Positions 1 through 5,800 of a stretch of 6,867 bases of DNA are shown piece after piece. This stretch comes from an uncultured Spirochaetia bacterium (GTDB lineage: Bacteria; Spirochaetota; CALGPD01). Position numbers and translations under genes: made by a program. Where the stretch lies: contig CALGPD010000338.1 in assembly GCA_937960625.1 (NCBI GenBank), positions 1-6,867 of the forward strand, in the 5' to 3' direction. How positions within the stretch are numbered: position 1 is the first letter of the stretch; each line of letters opens with the position of its first letter. The notes under the pieces were generated by a model. It ran no database searches, was not told the DNA's origin, and saw only the letters and a program-made list of their open reading frames with translations.

Positions 1-444
1 GTAATAAGTATCATCATCCCAGTCATAATCCCAATCGTCATATACCCAGGAATCATCCCAGTAATCCCAATCATCATAGTCGTCCCATACAAAGTATGTA
101 ATTGCACCGAATATATCATCCCATAACGGATCGTAATAATCGTATGGAGGCGCCCATCTTCCTCTGCTGATATCTTCCAGAGATGCAAAAATTTCCCGTA
201 ATAATTCTCTTATTTTGTTCAAGAAAGTTGAAGTGAAAACACTTGTATCATCAATCATTTGAACTTCATAACGAAACCATCTTCTTGCTTCGAATAAAAC
301 TCTTTCTTGAGCACGTCTTGACATCCTTCTATAAACAGGACGGTTCATAATTAAGCCGGCAAAAAAACGGTCAGCGTCAACCATGTCTCCCTCTACCAGC
401 GCTCTCATTAGTCTTTTTTCAAGTTGTCTTGAATCAAATGGCAT
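1..444 (-). CDS. Hypothetical protein with W/D/Y-rich tail (3' end missing)
   Basis: I do not recognise this family. The frame is open from the ATG at 444 to the left edge (148 codons, no stop), so the C-terminus is missing. The start is well supported: an AAGGAGA Shine-Dalgarno sequence sits 5 nt upstream of the ATG. Residues 1-97 look like a small folded, mostly helical and strongly basic domain, with many Arg (RRMSRRAQER near 39-48, EARRWFRYE near 52-60). No signal peptide or membrane segment is obvious. From about residue 98 the composition changes abruptly to acidic and aromatic: residues 120-148 hold 14 Asp, 6 Trp and 6 Tyr out of 29. The tail is encoded by imperfect in-frame DNA repeats. 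The gene is transcribed away from the flagellar-looking cluster and need not share its function. That it is a real gene is fairly sure; its role is unknown. Confidence 0.8.
   Translation of the reverse strand, partial: MPFDSRQLEKRLMRALVEGDMVDADRFFAGLIMNRPVYRRMSRRAQERVLFEARRWFRYEVQMIDDTSVFTSTFLNKIRELLREIFASLEDISRGRWAPPYDYYDPLWDDIFGAITYFVWDDYDDWDYWDDSWVYDDWDYDWDDDTYY
13..72. repeat. Imperfect short repeats encoding the W/D-rich tail
   Basis: ATCATCCCAGT occurs at 13-23 and again at 52-62, and TAATCCCAATC occurs at 26-36 and 62-72. The two blocks are offset by 39 and 36 nt, both multiples of three, so the repeats stay in frame and differ by one codon. Further CCCA-containing variants lie between and beyond them. 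On the minus strand they encode the (D)DW/YW-type units of the tail. Confidence 0.6.
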
Positions 445-501
445 GATTATCTCCTTATTAGAATTTTTATTAAGCCTACATTTATTTATTAAACAGATTA
501 A

Positions 502-530
502 ATTATAAGTCAATAATTATTTTAATTAAA
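502..530 (-). promoter_or_regulatory. Possible sigma-70 promoter for the minus-strand gene
   Basis: Read on the minus strand, a perfect TATAAT (507 to 502) is preceded at 17 bp by TTTAAT (530 to 525), only a 3/6 match to TTGACA. Transcription would start near 495, giving an untranslated leader of about 50 nt. In DNA this AT-rich a lone TATAAT can arise by chance. Confidence 0.3.
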
Positions 531-714
531 AAATAAATATTTGTAGATTATTTTTTTTCAGGTTTACATTAAAGTAATTTTAATAATTTTATGAATTTCA
601 ATTTTATAAAAAAAATGATATTTAAGCTTAAATAATTAAGTATCGTTTAAAGTTTAACTTTGTTTAATTTTAGAAGATATGGTTTGAATTAAAATAATGT
701 ATTAAAAAATAACT

Positions 715-776
715 TCCGGTTTTTAGTTGTACGATTTTAAAGATGCATTATATTTACAGAGTTTAGATAAACCGGA
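715..776. repeat. 8-bp inverted repeat TCCGGTTT / AAACCGGA
   Basis: TCCGGTTT at 715-722 is matched exactly by AAACCGGA at 769-776, with 46 nt between. It is one of the few GC-containing elements in the intergenic region. On the plus strand the right arm is followed by GCAA and six T (781-786), so it could be a long-loop terminator of a small transcript. It could equally be a pair of protein-binding half sites just upstream of the promoter at 818. Confidence 0.4.
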
Positions 777-817
777 GCAATTTTTTAAAGTGCATTAAAC
801 ACGCTATTTTAAAACAT

Positions 818-846
818 TTGACAAAATATATACATAATACTATACT
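818..846 (+). promoter_or_regulatory. Near-consensus sigma-70 promoter
   Basis: A perfect TTGACA (818-823), a 17-bp spacer and TATACT (841-846, 5/6 match to TATAAT) give close to the ideal housekeeping promoter. The start point would fall near 853, leaving a leader of under 20 nt before the ATG at 870. It drives the small membrane protein gene. With no terminator visible before 1103, it may also drive the genes downstream. Confidence 0.75.
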
Positions 847-869
847 AAATTTAAGGGAATTATTTAATA

Positions 870-1040
870 ATGATTACCAAGGAACAGAAAATTACTCTTA
901 TCATACTAGGTATTGCACTGTTTTTAGGTATATTAACTGTTTATTTGCGAAAAAATGGTTTTAAATTTTTAAGTGAAACATATTCTGAAAACGAAAAACA
1001 ATTTTTTTACAAATTCGGTGCAAGGAAAAAATATAAATAA
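870..1040 (+). CDS. Small single-pass membrane protein (56 aa)
   Basis: This short ORF runs from ATG 870 to TAA 1038-1040. The protein begins MITKEQK, then has one hydrophobic segment at about residues 8-25 (ITLIILGIALFLGILTVY), followed by a positively charged region (YLRKNGFKF). The C-terminal end is basic (RKKYK). The positive charge just after the segment suggests an N-out, C-in topology or an uncleaved anchor; no cleavage site is convincing. A possible Shine-Dalgarno AAGGGA lies about 11 nt upstream of the ATG, which is rather far. A near-consensus promoter immediately upstream supports expression. The basic cytoplasmic tail sits next to a gene for an extremely acidic protein, 62 nt downstream on the same strand. 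The N-terminus loosely recalls the membrane anchors of ComEA-type helix-hairpin-helix proteins, but no such domain follows. Function unknown. Confidence 0.65.
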   Translation: MITKEQKITLIILGIALFLGILTVYLRKNGFKFLSETYSENEKQFFYKFGARKKYK

Positions 1041-1067
1041 TTAATGTAATTTAATAACTGCCGATTA
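1041..1067 (+). promoter_or_regulatory. Candidate sigma-28 (FliA-type) flagellar promoter
   Basis: GCCGATTA at 1060-1067 matches the flagellar sigma-28 -10 consensus GCCGATAA at 7 of 8 positions. Exactly 15 nt upstream lies TTAA (1041-1044), a 3/4 match to the -35 core TAAA. This is the canonical spacing. Transcription would start near 1074, leaving a leader of about 29 nt before the ATG at 1103. It sits in the only gap between the small membrane gene and the acidic gene. This is a motif match, not proof. Confidence 0.5.
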
Positions 1068-1102
1068 AAGATAATGAGACAAGTATTATCGAGGTAAAAT
1101 AA

Positions 1103-3727
1103 ATGGCTGAAGAAAACAACCTATTAACTAATGAAGAAGAAGATTTTTTGGAAGAATTGGACGATACTGAAATTGTTGCTCTTTCCGAAGATGAACTTGA
1201 TGATATTTTGAATGACGTTGATATGGAAATTGACAGTTTAAATACTGACCAACAAGTTAACGTGATTGAAGATACTACTTCCGGGCCTGCAGAGGATTTT
1301 GAAGTCGGAGATGTTATTCCCGAAGACGGTGTAATTACAACGGATAATCTGACAGATGATGAAATTATAACTGTTGATGATTTAACAGATGACACAATTA
1401 TAACAACGGATGATTTGGATGATTCTCCTGATTCATCCGATGCATTTACCGAAGATTTAAATACTGTTGATGAGATTGATACTGAAGAACTGGAAAGTAT
1501 AGAAGAAGAAAGTTTTGATACTGAAATAGAGGGTTTTGAAGAAGAAAGTATTATTGAAGATATTGCTGACGGCTTTGAAGAAGATGAACTTGAAGAAGTT
1601 ACTGATTTGGAAGAAACGGAAACGGAGGCTTTGTCCTCTGATGTTGAAGAAGTTGCAGTTTCAGATGAAAATACAGGTTTTCTTGAAACTCCTGAAGATG
1701 ACACAATTTCATTAAGCGAACAGGAATTAGACGGAATTTTGGACGGTTCGGAAATCGTTGAAACACAAGATTTAGATGAACTTGAAGACGCTATTGACAG
1801 GGATTTTGAAGATGTAAGTATGGATGGCGGAATATATACTGATGAAGTTGAAGTTATTACAGATAATGAAAGTGCCGAACAAGGAGAAATCGTTGTTCTT
1901 GATGGGCATGAATTAAATAAAAGATTAGGCGAAAATGATTATATGGATGGTGAACCCGGAGGAGAAATCGAAGGTGATATTGAAGAGTTTACTGTTCAAA
2001 GTGATGTTTCATCTGAAACAGTAGTTATGGACGAAATAGACGAAATAGCTGAATTGTCAGGTGATGATACACTCTCTCTTGACGATCTTGAAAATACTGA
2101 ATTACTGCAAGAAGTTGAAGAAGAAGCCGAAGTTGAAAATGCGGCTTCAACAATTGACCAGACAGTTATATCAAGCGATGAAGGATTAGATATTGTTGAA
2201 GAATTGCCCGGCGATGAAGCAGCGGTCGAACAAGCCGAATCAAGTGAGATAGTTGAAGATATTGATATTTCCTTAGAAGTTCCTGAAGGTTTGGATGATG
2301 ATATTATGATTGAACCTGAGATTGAGGATTTGGAATTATCAATTGAAGATGATGAAATTGAAGAAATAACAATAGATGAAATCGATGCAGAAGCTGAACT
2401 TGGAATAACGATTGATGATGCGGGTATTAATGACGTTGCAATTGAAGAGCCTGAAACAATAACAGGAACGCCTTCAGGACAGCTTTTAGAAGAAGAAGTG
2501 GTTGATGAAAGTAACGCGTATACTATTGAGGAAAGCCTTCCGGAAAACGAAGAGGTAATTTCTGACGAAACTGATTTACTTGAAGATGATTTTAATGTTG
2601 AAGAAGAAACGTTACAAGCAGATGATACTATTGAAATAGATGAAAATATTGAAACATCAGCAGATGATTTTAATCTCGATGTTGCTGCTGTAGAAGCCGC
2701 AGAGAATGAAGATATTACTCAAGAGGGTTCTGCACTTGAGGATGATTTTATACTCGATGAAGGAATGTTAGATGAACCTGTTGAAGGTGATTTAATTGAA
2801 CAGCAAGAACTTGCCGAACATGCCCAAGAAACCGGAATGGAAGACGATATATTAGGTGGTTCGGATATAGGTGAAATTGAAGTAACAACAACGGATTTTG
2901 ACGATGATGTATCTGATGAGCCTTTTGGTGTTAATGATACACCGGAAACAATCGGTGAACTGGATGAAATAGGATTGGAAGGCGTTGAACTTACAGAAGA
3001 AGAACCGGAAAGCCCTGATCAAATGGCTGATGACTTTGGCTCAGATCTCGAAGGTTTGGAAGATGATACTCTCGGTGAATACTCTGAAGATATAAGCGAA
3101 GTTTCTGATGAAATAGAATTTGAAGAAATTGAAGTTCCGGAAGAAGACGGAATATCAATCGAAGAACCTGAAGATATTGAACAAACTGAATTAATATCTG
3201 ATGAATTGGAAATTGAACCCGAAGAACAAGAAACAGATATAATTGAAACGCATTCTTTTGATGAGGAAATATCACTTGATTCTGATGAAGTAGAAGAAAT
3301 AGTTGGAGATGATTTTGAAACTCCTGTGAGTGATATTGGTTCTACTGATACAAGCGATGTTTCCGAAGAAATTTCTCTTGATATTGAGGAAACCGGAGAA
3401 AGTACCTCTGTTAGTTTTGAAGAACCTTCTGCTATAGAAGAAGAGCAATATCCTTCTCAATCCGATGTGGTTAGTGAAGAATTAGTTGAAACTGTGGAAG
3501 TGGAACAGGAAGACGTTGCTTCTCCTGAGCCCAGGGTAGAACAACCTGCAACAACAGGTGGCGGCGCGGAAGCGGGTTTACAGGCTATTTCCAAAGGCCA
3601 GTTAAAAGAAATGCTTTTATATATAGATAATCTTTTCGGGGAACTACCTGAAGAAAAAATAAAAGAGTTTGCCAAATCAAAATACTATGATTTATATAAT
3701 GATATTTTTGATGAGCTTGGAATATAA
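1103..3727 (+). CDS. Giant acidic, largely disordered scaffold-like protein (874 aa)
   Basis: I do not recognise a named family. A GAGG Shine-Dalgarno sequence (1091-1094) lies 8 nt before the ATG. The protein is roughly 40% Asp+Glu by eye, has no Cys or Trp, and contains only ten Lys/Arg. None occur in residues 1-232 or 275-810; six of the ten fall after residue 830. The long middle is low-complexity acidic sequence with Ile/Val/Leu spaced through it, predicted disordered. Visible elements are LSEDELDDIL (27-36) and LSEQELDGIL (204-213), which resemble the FliM N-terminal CheY-binding motif LSQxEIDALL; an 11-residue tandem repeat (78-107); a Gly-rich linker (819-823); and a C-terminal amphipathic helical domain (828-874) with a normal charge balance. 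No signal peptide or membrane segment is seen, so it is probably cytoplasmic. The GAF gene follows by 3 nt, implying a functional pair. A scaffold or interaction hub is my inference. Confidence 0.85.
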   Translation: MAEENNLLTNEEEDFLEELDDTEIVALSEDELDDILNDVDMEIDSLNTDQQVNVIEDTTSGPAEDFEVGDVIPEDGVITTDNLTDDEIITVDDLTDDTIITTDDLDDSPDSSDAFTEDLNTVDEIDTEELESIEEESFDTEIEGFEEESIIEDIADGFEEDELEEVTDLEETETEALSSDVEEVAVSDENTGFLETPEDDTISLSEQELDGILDGSEIVETQDLDELEDAIDRDFEDVSMDGGIYTDEVEVITDNESAEQGEIVVLDGHELNKRLGENDYMDGEPGGEIEGDIEEFTVQSDVSSETVVMDEIDEIAELSGDDTLSLDDLENTELLQEVEEEAEVENAASTIDQTVISSDEGLDIVEELPGDEAAVEQAESSEIVEDIDISLEVPEGLDDDIMIEPEIEDLELSIEDDEIEEITIDEIDAEAELGITIDDAGINDVAIEEPETITGTPSGQLLEEEVVDESNAYTIEESLPENEEVISDETDLLEDDFNVEEETLQADDTIEIDENIETSADDFNLDVAAVEAAENEDITQEGSALEDDFILDEGMLDEPVEGDLIEQQELAEHAQETGMEDDILGGSDIGEIEVTTTDFDDDVSDEPFGVNDTPETIGELDEIGLEGVELTEEEPESPDQMADDFGSDLEGLEDDTLGEYSEDISEVSDEIEFEEIEVPEEDGISIEEPEDIEQTELISDELEIEPEEQETDIIETHSFDEEISLDSDEVEEIVGDDFETPVSDIGSTDTSDVSEEISLDIEETGESTSVSFEEPSAIEEEQYPSQSDVVSEELVETVEVEQEDVASPEPRVEQPATTGGGAEAGLQAISKGQLKEMLLYIDNLFGELPEEKIKEFAKSKYYDLYNDIFDELGI
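1334..1423 (+). repeat. Tandem 33-bp (11-residue) repeat in the acidic gene
   Basis: Three head-to-tail copies encode ITTDNLTDDEI (residues 78-88), ITVDDLTDDTI (89-99) and the partial ITTDDLDD (100-107). They are the most regular repeats in the protein and suggest local growth by unit duplication. Confidence 0.7.
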
Positions 3728-3730
3728 ATA

Positions 3731-5305
3731 ATGGGTTTACTTGAAAAAGCACGTTATTACAAAATGGGCTTCCGAGACAAAGCCCGTTATTGGTTAAAAA
3801 AATGGGGCGGTGAAGACATAGAGCGGTTCACCCCGGATGAAGAATCAGGTTTGGAATTGGAAGAAACTTCAAGTGCCCTTGACCGAAAAATTCACGATAT
3901 GAATACCCTTTTCGAGATCGGAAAGGAAATTAACTCCTCTTTAGATATTGACGAACTTTTAGAAATTATAATCCTTACATGTATGGGGCAAATGGGATTA
4001 AGCCATATAGCAGTAATGACCGCAGATAACGAAAATAACAATTTTATTCTTGCCGGACAAAGAGGGCTTGAAGAACTTGAGCCTTCTGAAGTCATTATTC
4101 CAATAGATAACGCGTTTATAAAAGATTGCGGAGAAAATGAAGAACCGGTTGAGTTTGAAATGCTAAAAAATAAACCGGGCGGGCAGGAACTTGAGCCTCT
4201 TTTTGCAAAGTTAAATACTGCATTAATCGTTCCAATGATTGCTAAAGGCGAAATTAACGGCTTACTAACTCTTGGCCAGAAAATGAATTCCGAGGGATAT
4301 TCGGATGAAGACGAAGATTTTCTTCAAATGCTTGCTTCTATGGCATCAATTGCCGTACATAATGCTATGCTTTATACAAACTTGTTTAAAGCCAATCAGG
4401 AACTTGATAAAAACTTTAGAGAGTTTTCAACCCTTTATGAGATTTCTAAAATTATTAATTCATCGGATGAACTCGATGAGGTATTAAAACTCGCGCTTGA
4501 AACCATGTCAACTGGTTTTGGCGTGCAGTGCGCTTCTATCTGTTTATATGATGAAAAGAATAATTTAAGTATATCAGCATCAACTGGCCTGGATGAAGAA
4601 ACAACGGGTAAATTTATCATACCAAAAGAAAACCCGACATTTGAATTATTAATGGAAAACGGCGAGCCGGAAGAATTGTCCGGATTTAAAGATATGGGCG
4701 ATATCGCAATGCTTTTTAGTGAGAATGATTTTGAAAGTATTGATTATTTTCTTGCTATTCCTTTAATCAGCTCGGAACAAAAACTCGGTGTATTAAACAT
4801 TCATAAAGTTGACAGGAAAGGCGGATTGGATAATAAAGAAAAAGACCAGCAGCTTTTTGCTTTATTTGCAAGCCAGATTGCACCCCCGATACTAGCAACG
4901 AAAATGCTGGAAAGCGGCATGGTTAATGAAATGGATTTATTTTTGCCTCTGGTTGATAAACTCGAAAGTGAAATTTCTTTAGCTGAAGATTTTGATATTC
5001 CTCTAACTCTATTGCTTTTACAAGTTCAAGGCGCTCAGGACTTTGAACAGGAAGAAAGCGGTATTAAACAAATTATGGAAATGCTTGTTCACCGCATGGG
5101 AGAACAACAGAATATATACAGGTTTGGGAAAAACAAGCTGATTCTTTCAATGGCTAACGTTGCTCAGGAAGAAGCTTTTGAATTTATTAATTCCCTTTCA
5201 ACCGATATCCGTTCAACGTTTAAATGGGCAACTCTGGAATTTTCCAATGTGATATACCCTGTTGACGGAGCAAATGCCCGCGAACTGCTTTATAAAATTA
5301 AGTAA
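3731..5305 (+). CDS. Two-GAF protein with degenerate GGDEF domain (524 aa)
   Basis: Likely a cytoplasmic sensor or effector related to GAF-GGDEF diguanylate cyclases but without their active site. In order: a basic N-terminal helix (1-24, with KARY at 6-9 and again at 17-20); an acidic linker; GAF domain 1 (about 53-212); a linking helix; GAF domain 2 (about 228-392); and a C-terminal domain (about 403-524) that follows the GGDEF fold pattern. In that domain LTLLLLQVQ (425-433) replaces the LLLLDID metal-binding strand, RFGKNKL (464-470) replaces RYGGDEF, and FSNVIYPVDG (504-513) matches the S-G-V-x-x-YPxDG strand. Both metal Asp are Gln (431, 433), the GGDEF box reads GKNKL, and the RxxD inhibitory site reads GEQQ (457-460). 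Cyclic di-GMP synthesis is therefore very unlikely. The ATG is 3 nt after the acidic gene's stop with only a weak Shine-Dalgarno sequence, suggesting translational coupling. Domain calls are by eye. Confidence 0.85.
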   Translation: MGLLEKARYYKMGFRDKARYWLKKWGGEDIERFTPDEESGLELEETSSALDRKIHDMNTLFEIGKEINSSLDIDELLEIIILTCMGQMGLSHIAVMTADNENNNFILAGQRGLEELEPSEVIIPIDNAFIKDCGENEEPVEFEMLKNKPGGQELEPLFAKLNTALIVPMIAKGEINGLLTLGQKMNSEGYSDEDEDFLQMLASMASIAVHNAMLYTNLFKANQELDKNFREFSTLYEISKIINSSDELDEVLKLALETMSTGFGVQCASICLYDEKNNLSISASTGLDEETTGKFIIPKENPTFELLMENGEPEELSGFKDMGDIAMLFSENDFESIDYFLAIPLISSEQKLGVLNIHKVDRKGGLDNKEKDQQLFALFASQIAPPILATKMLESGMVNEMDLFLPLVDKLESEISLAEDFDIPLTLLLLQVQGAQDFEQEESGIKQIMEMLVHRMGEQQNIYRFGKNKLILSMANVAQEEAFEFINSLSTDIRSTFKWATLEFSNVIYPVDGANARELLYKIK

Positions 5306-5477
5306 ATTTCATACAGGAAATAAAATTTTTATTTTAAAGCAATATTTACTTGCTGTCTTAACAATATATTATTTTTATAATTTTATTATTATGTGTTTGT
5401 ATTGGTGTTGTTATAAATAAGTTTAAAAGGTTAGGTTTCAGTTCTTTTCATGTTTTTTCATATCTTTTATGTGATTT

Positions 5478-5506
5478 TTAACCGTAATATTTTTAAATAT
5501 TATAAT
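5478..5506 (+). promoter_or_regulatory. Possible sigma-70 promoter for flaB
   Basis: TTAACC (5478-5483, 4/6 match to TTGACA), a 17-bp spacer and a perfect TATAAT (5501-5506). Transcription would start near 5513, giving a leader of about 310 nt. The surrounding AT-richness weakens the case. No good sigma-28 match was found in the flaB upstream region; the nearest is GTCGAAGA at 5592-5599, with no properly spaced TAAA. Confidence 0.3.
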
Positions 5507-5519
5507 TCGGCATAATTCT

Positions 5520-5569
5520 AAAAAAACATTAATTTTTTTTAAAAAAAAATCAAAAAAAAACTATTCAAA
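5520..5569. other. Cluster of A/T homopolymer tracts
   Basis: An A-run of 7 (5520-5526), a T-run of 8 (5533-5540) abutting an A-run of 9 (5541-5549), and a second A-run of 9 (5552-5560) lie immediately before the structured leader. Closely spaced A-tracts can bend DNA or act as an upstream promoter element. Which side of the flaB start point they fall on is not resolved. Confidence 0.5.
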
Positions 5570-5724
5570 TTCAAGAATTTTACTCCTACATGTCGAAGAT
5601 TAATCTATAAGAGTAGGTATGGTATGTCTCTTGGGTAGTAACGCTACACAATTCGACCCTTCTGACATTCAATCTCCATACAACTCAAGGATATAATTCT
5701 TTCATTTTTAGAAGGAGGAGGTGC

Positions 5725-5760
5725 GTGTACCTGATTTTTAAGTCAAAACAGCACAGGTAG
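5725..5760 (+). CDS. Possible 11-codon leader peptide ORF
   Basis: A GTG at 5725 begins a short frame reading MYLIFKSKQHR and stopping at TAG 5758-5760. It is preceded at 6 nt by AAGGAGG (5712-5718), within the very strong AAGGAGGAGGTG. That Shine-Dalgarno sequence is better than the one used by most genes here, yet it lies about 100 nt upstream of the flaB start, so it needs some explanation. The ORF is far too short to prove by sequence alone. The purine tract may instead be a ribosome standby site or a CsrA target. Confidence 0.25.
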   Translation: MYLIFKSKQHR

Positions 5761-5800
5761 AAGTGATGAGCTGCCGGTGTATGGAGCGGATTTTTAAGTC
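5733..5800 (+). repeat. 12-bp direct repeat GATTTTTAAGTC in the flaB leader
   Basis: GATTTTTAAGTC occurs at 5733-5744 and 5789-5800, 56 nt apart. Each copy is preceded at short distance by GTGTA (5725-5729 and 5777-5781). Each copy can form a small hairpin with a TTTTAA loop. The next pair out is T-A in copy 1 (5732/5745) and G-C in copy 2 (5788/5801), a compensatory difference. Confidence 0.6.

Larger units (their letters stand above)
445..869. other. Divergent AT-rich intergenic region
   Basis: This 425-nt gap separates the minus-strand gene at 1-444 from the plus-strand cluster starting at 870. I see no convincing ORF in it on either strand. It holds a possible minus-strand promoter (502-530), an 8-bp inverted repeat (715-722 with 769-776) and a strong plus-strand promoter (818-846). 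The remainder is nearly pure A/T. Confidence 0.7.

Noticed and set aside
1..87. CRISPR array or intergenic repeat at the left edge
   Set aside because: The repeats are short, imperfect, spaced by multiples of three and lie within an open reading frame, so they encode protein repeats.
1051..1704. Minus-strand open frame of 217 codons, extremely Ser-rich
   Set aside because: It is the antisense of the Asp/Glu codons (GAA, GAT) of the acidic gene, which read as Ser/Val/Ile on the other strand. It has no ribosome binding site and no family features.
2991..3675. Three further minus-strand open frames (2991-3275, 3272-3460, 3457-3675)
   Set aside because: They are all antisense to the acidic gene, with composition dictated by its codons and no ribosome binding sites or recognisable domains.
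3892..4620. Open frames inside the GAF gene (3892-4095 minus, 4305-4487 plus, 4435-4620 minus)
   Set aside because: The GAF frame is continuous and carries clear domain structure; these are chance frames in other registers.
5338..5354. Terminator after the GAF gene (AGCAA/TTGCT)
   Set aside because: The stem is only 5 bp with a 7-nt loop, and no T-run follows.
5573..5599. Sigma-28 promoter for flaB using GTCGAAGA at 5592-5599
   Set aside because: Only 5/8 matches to the -10 box and no TAAA at 15 nt (AAGA is there). The same bases form one side of the leader helix.
5590..5668. tRNA or tRNA-like gene, because of an ATTCGACC segment and cloverleaf-like pairing
   Set aside because: The T-stem and acceptor stem do not pair at the required positions and no anticodon arm of correct size can be drawn.
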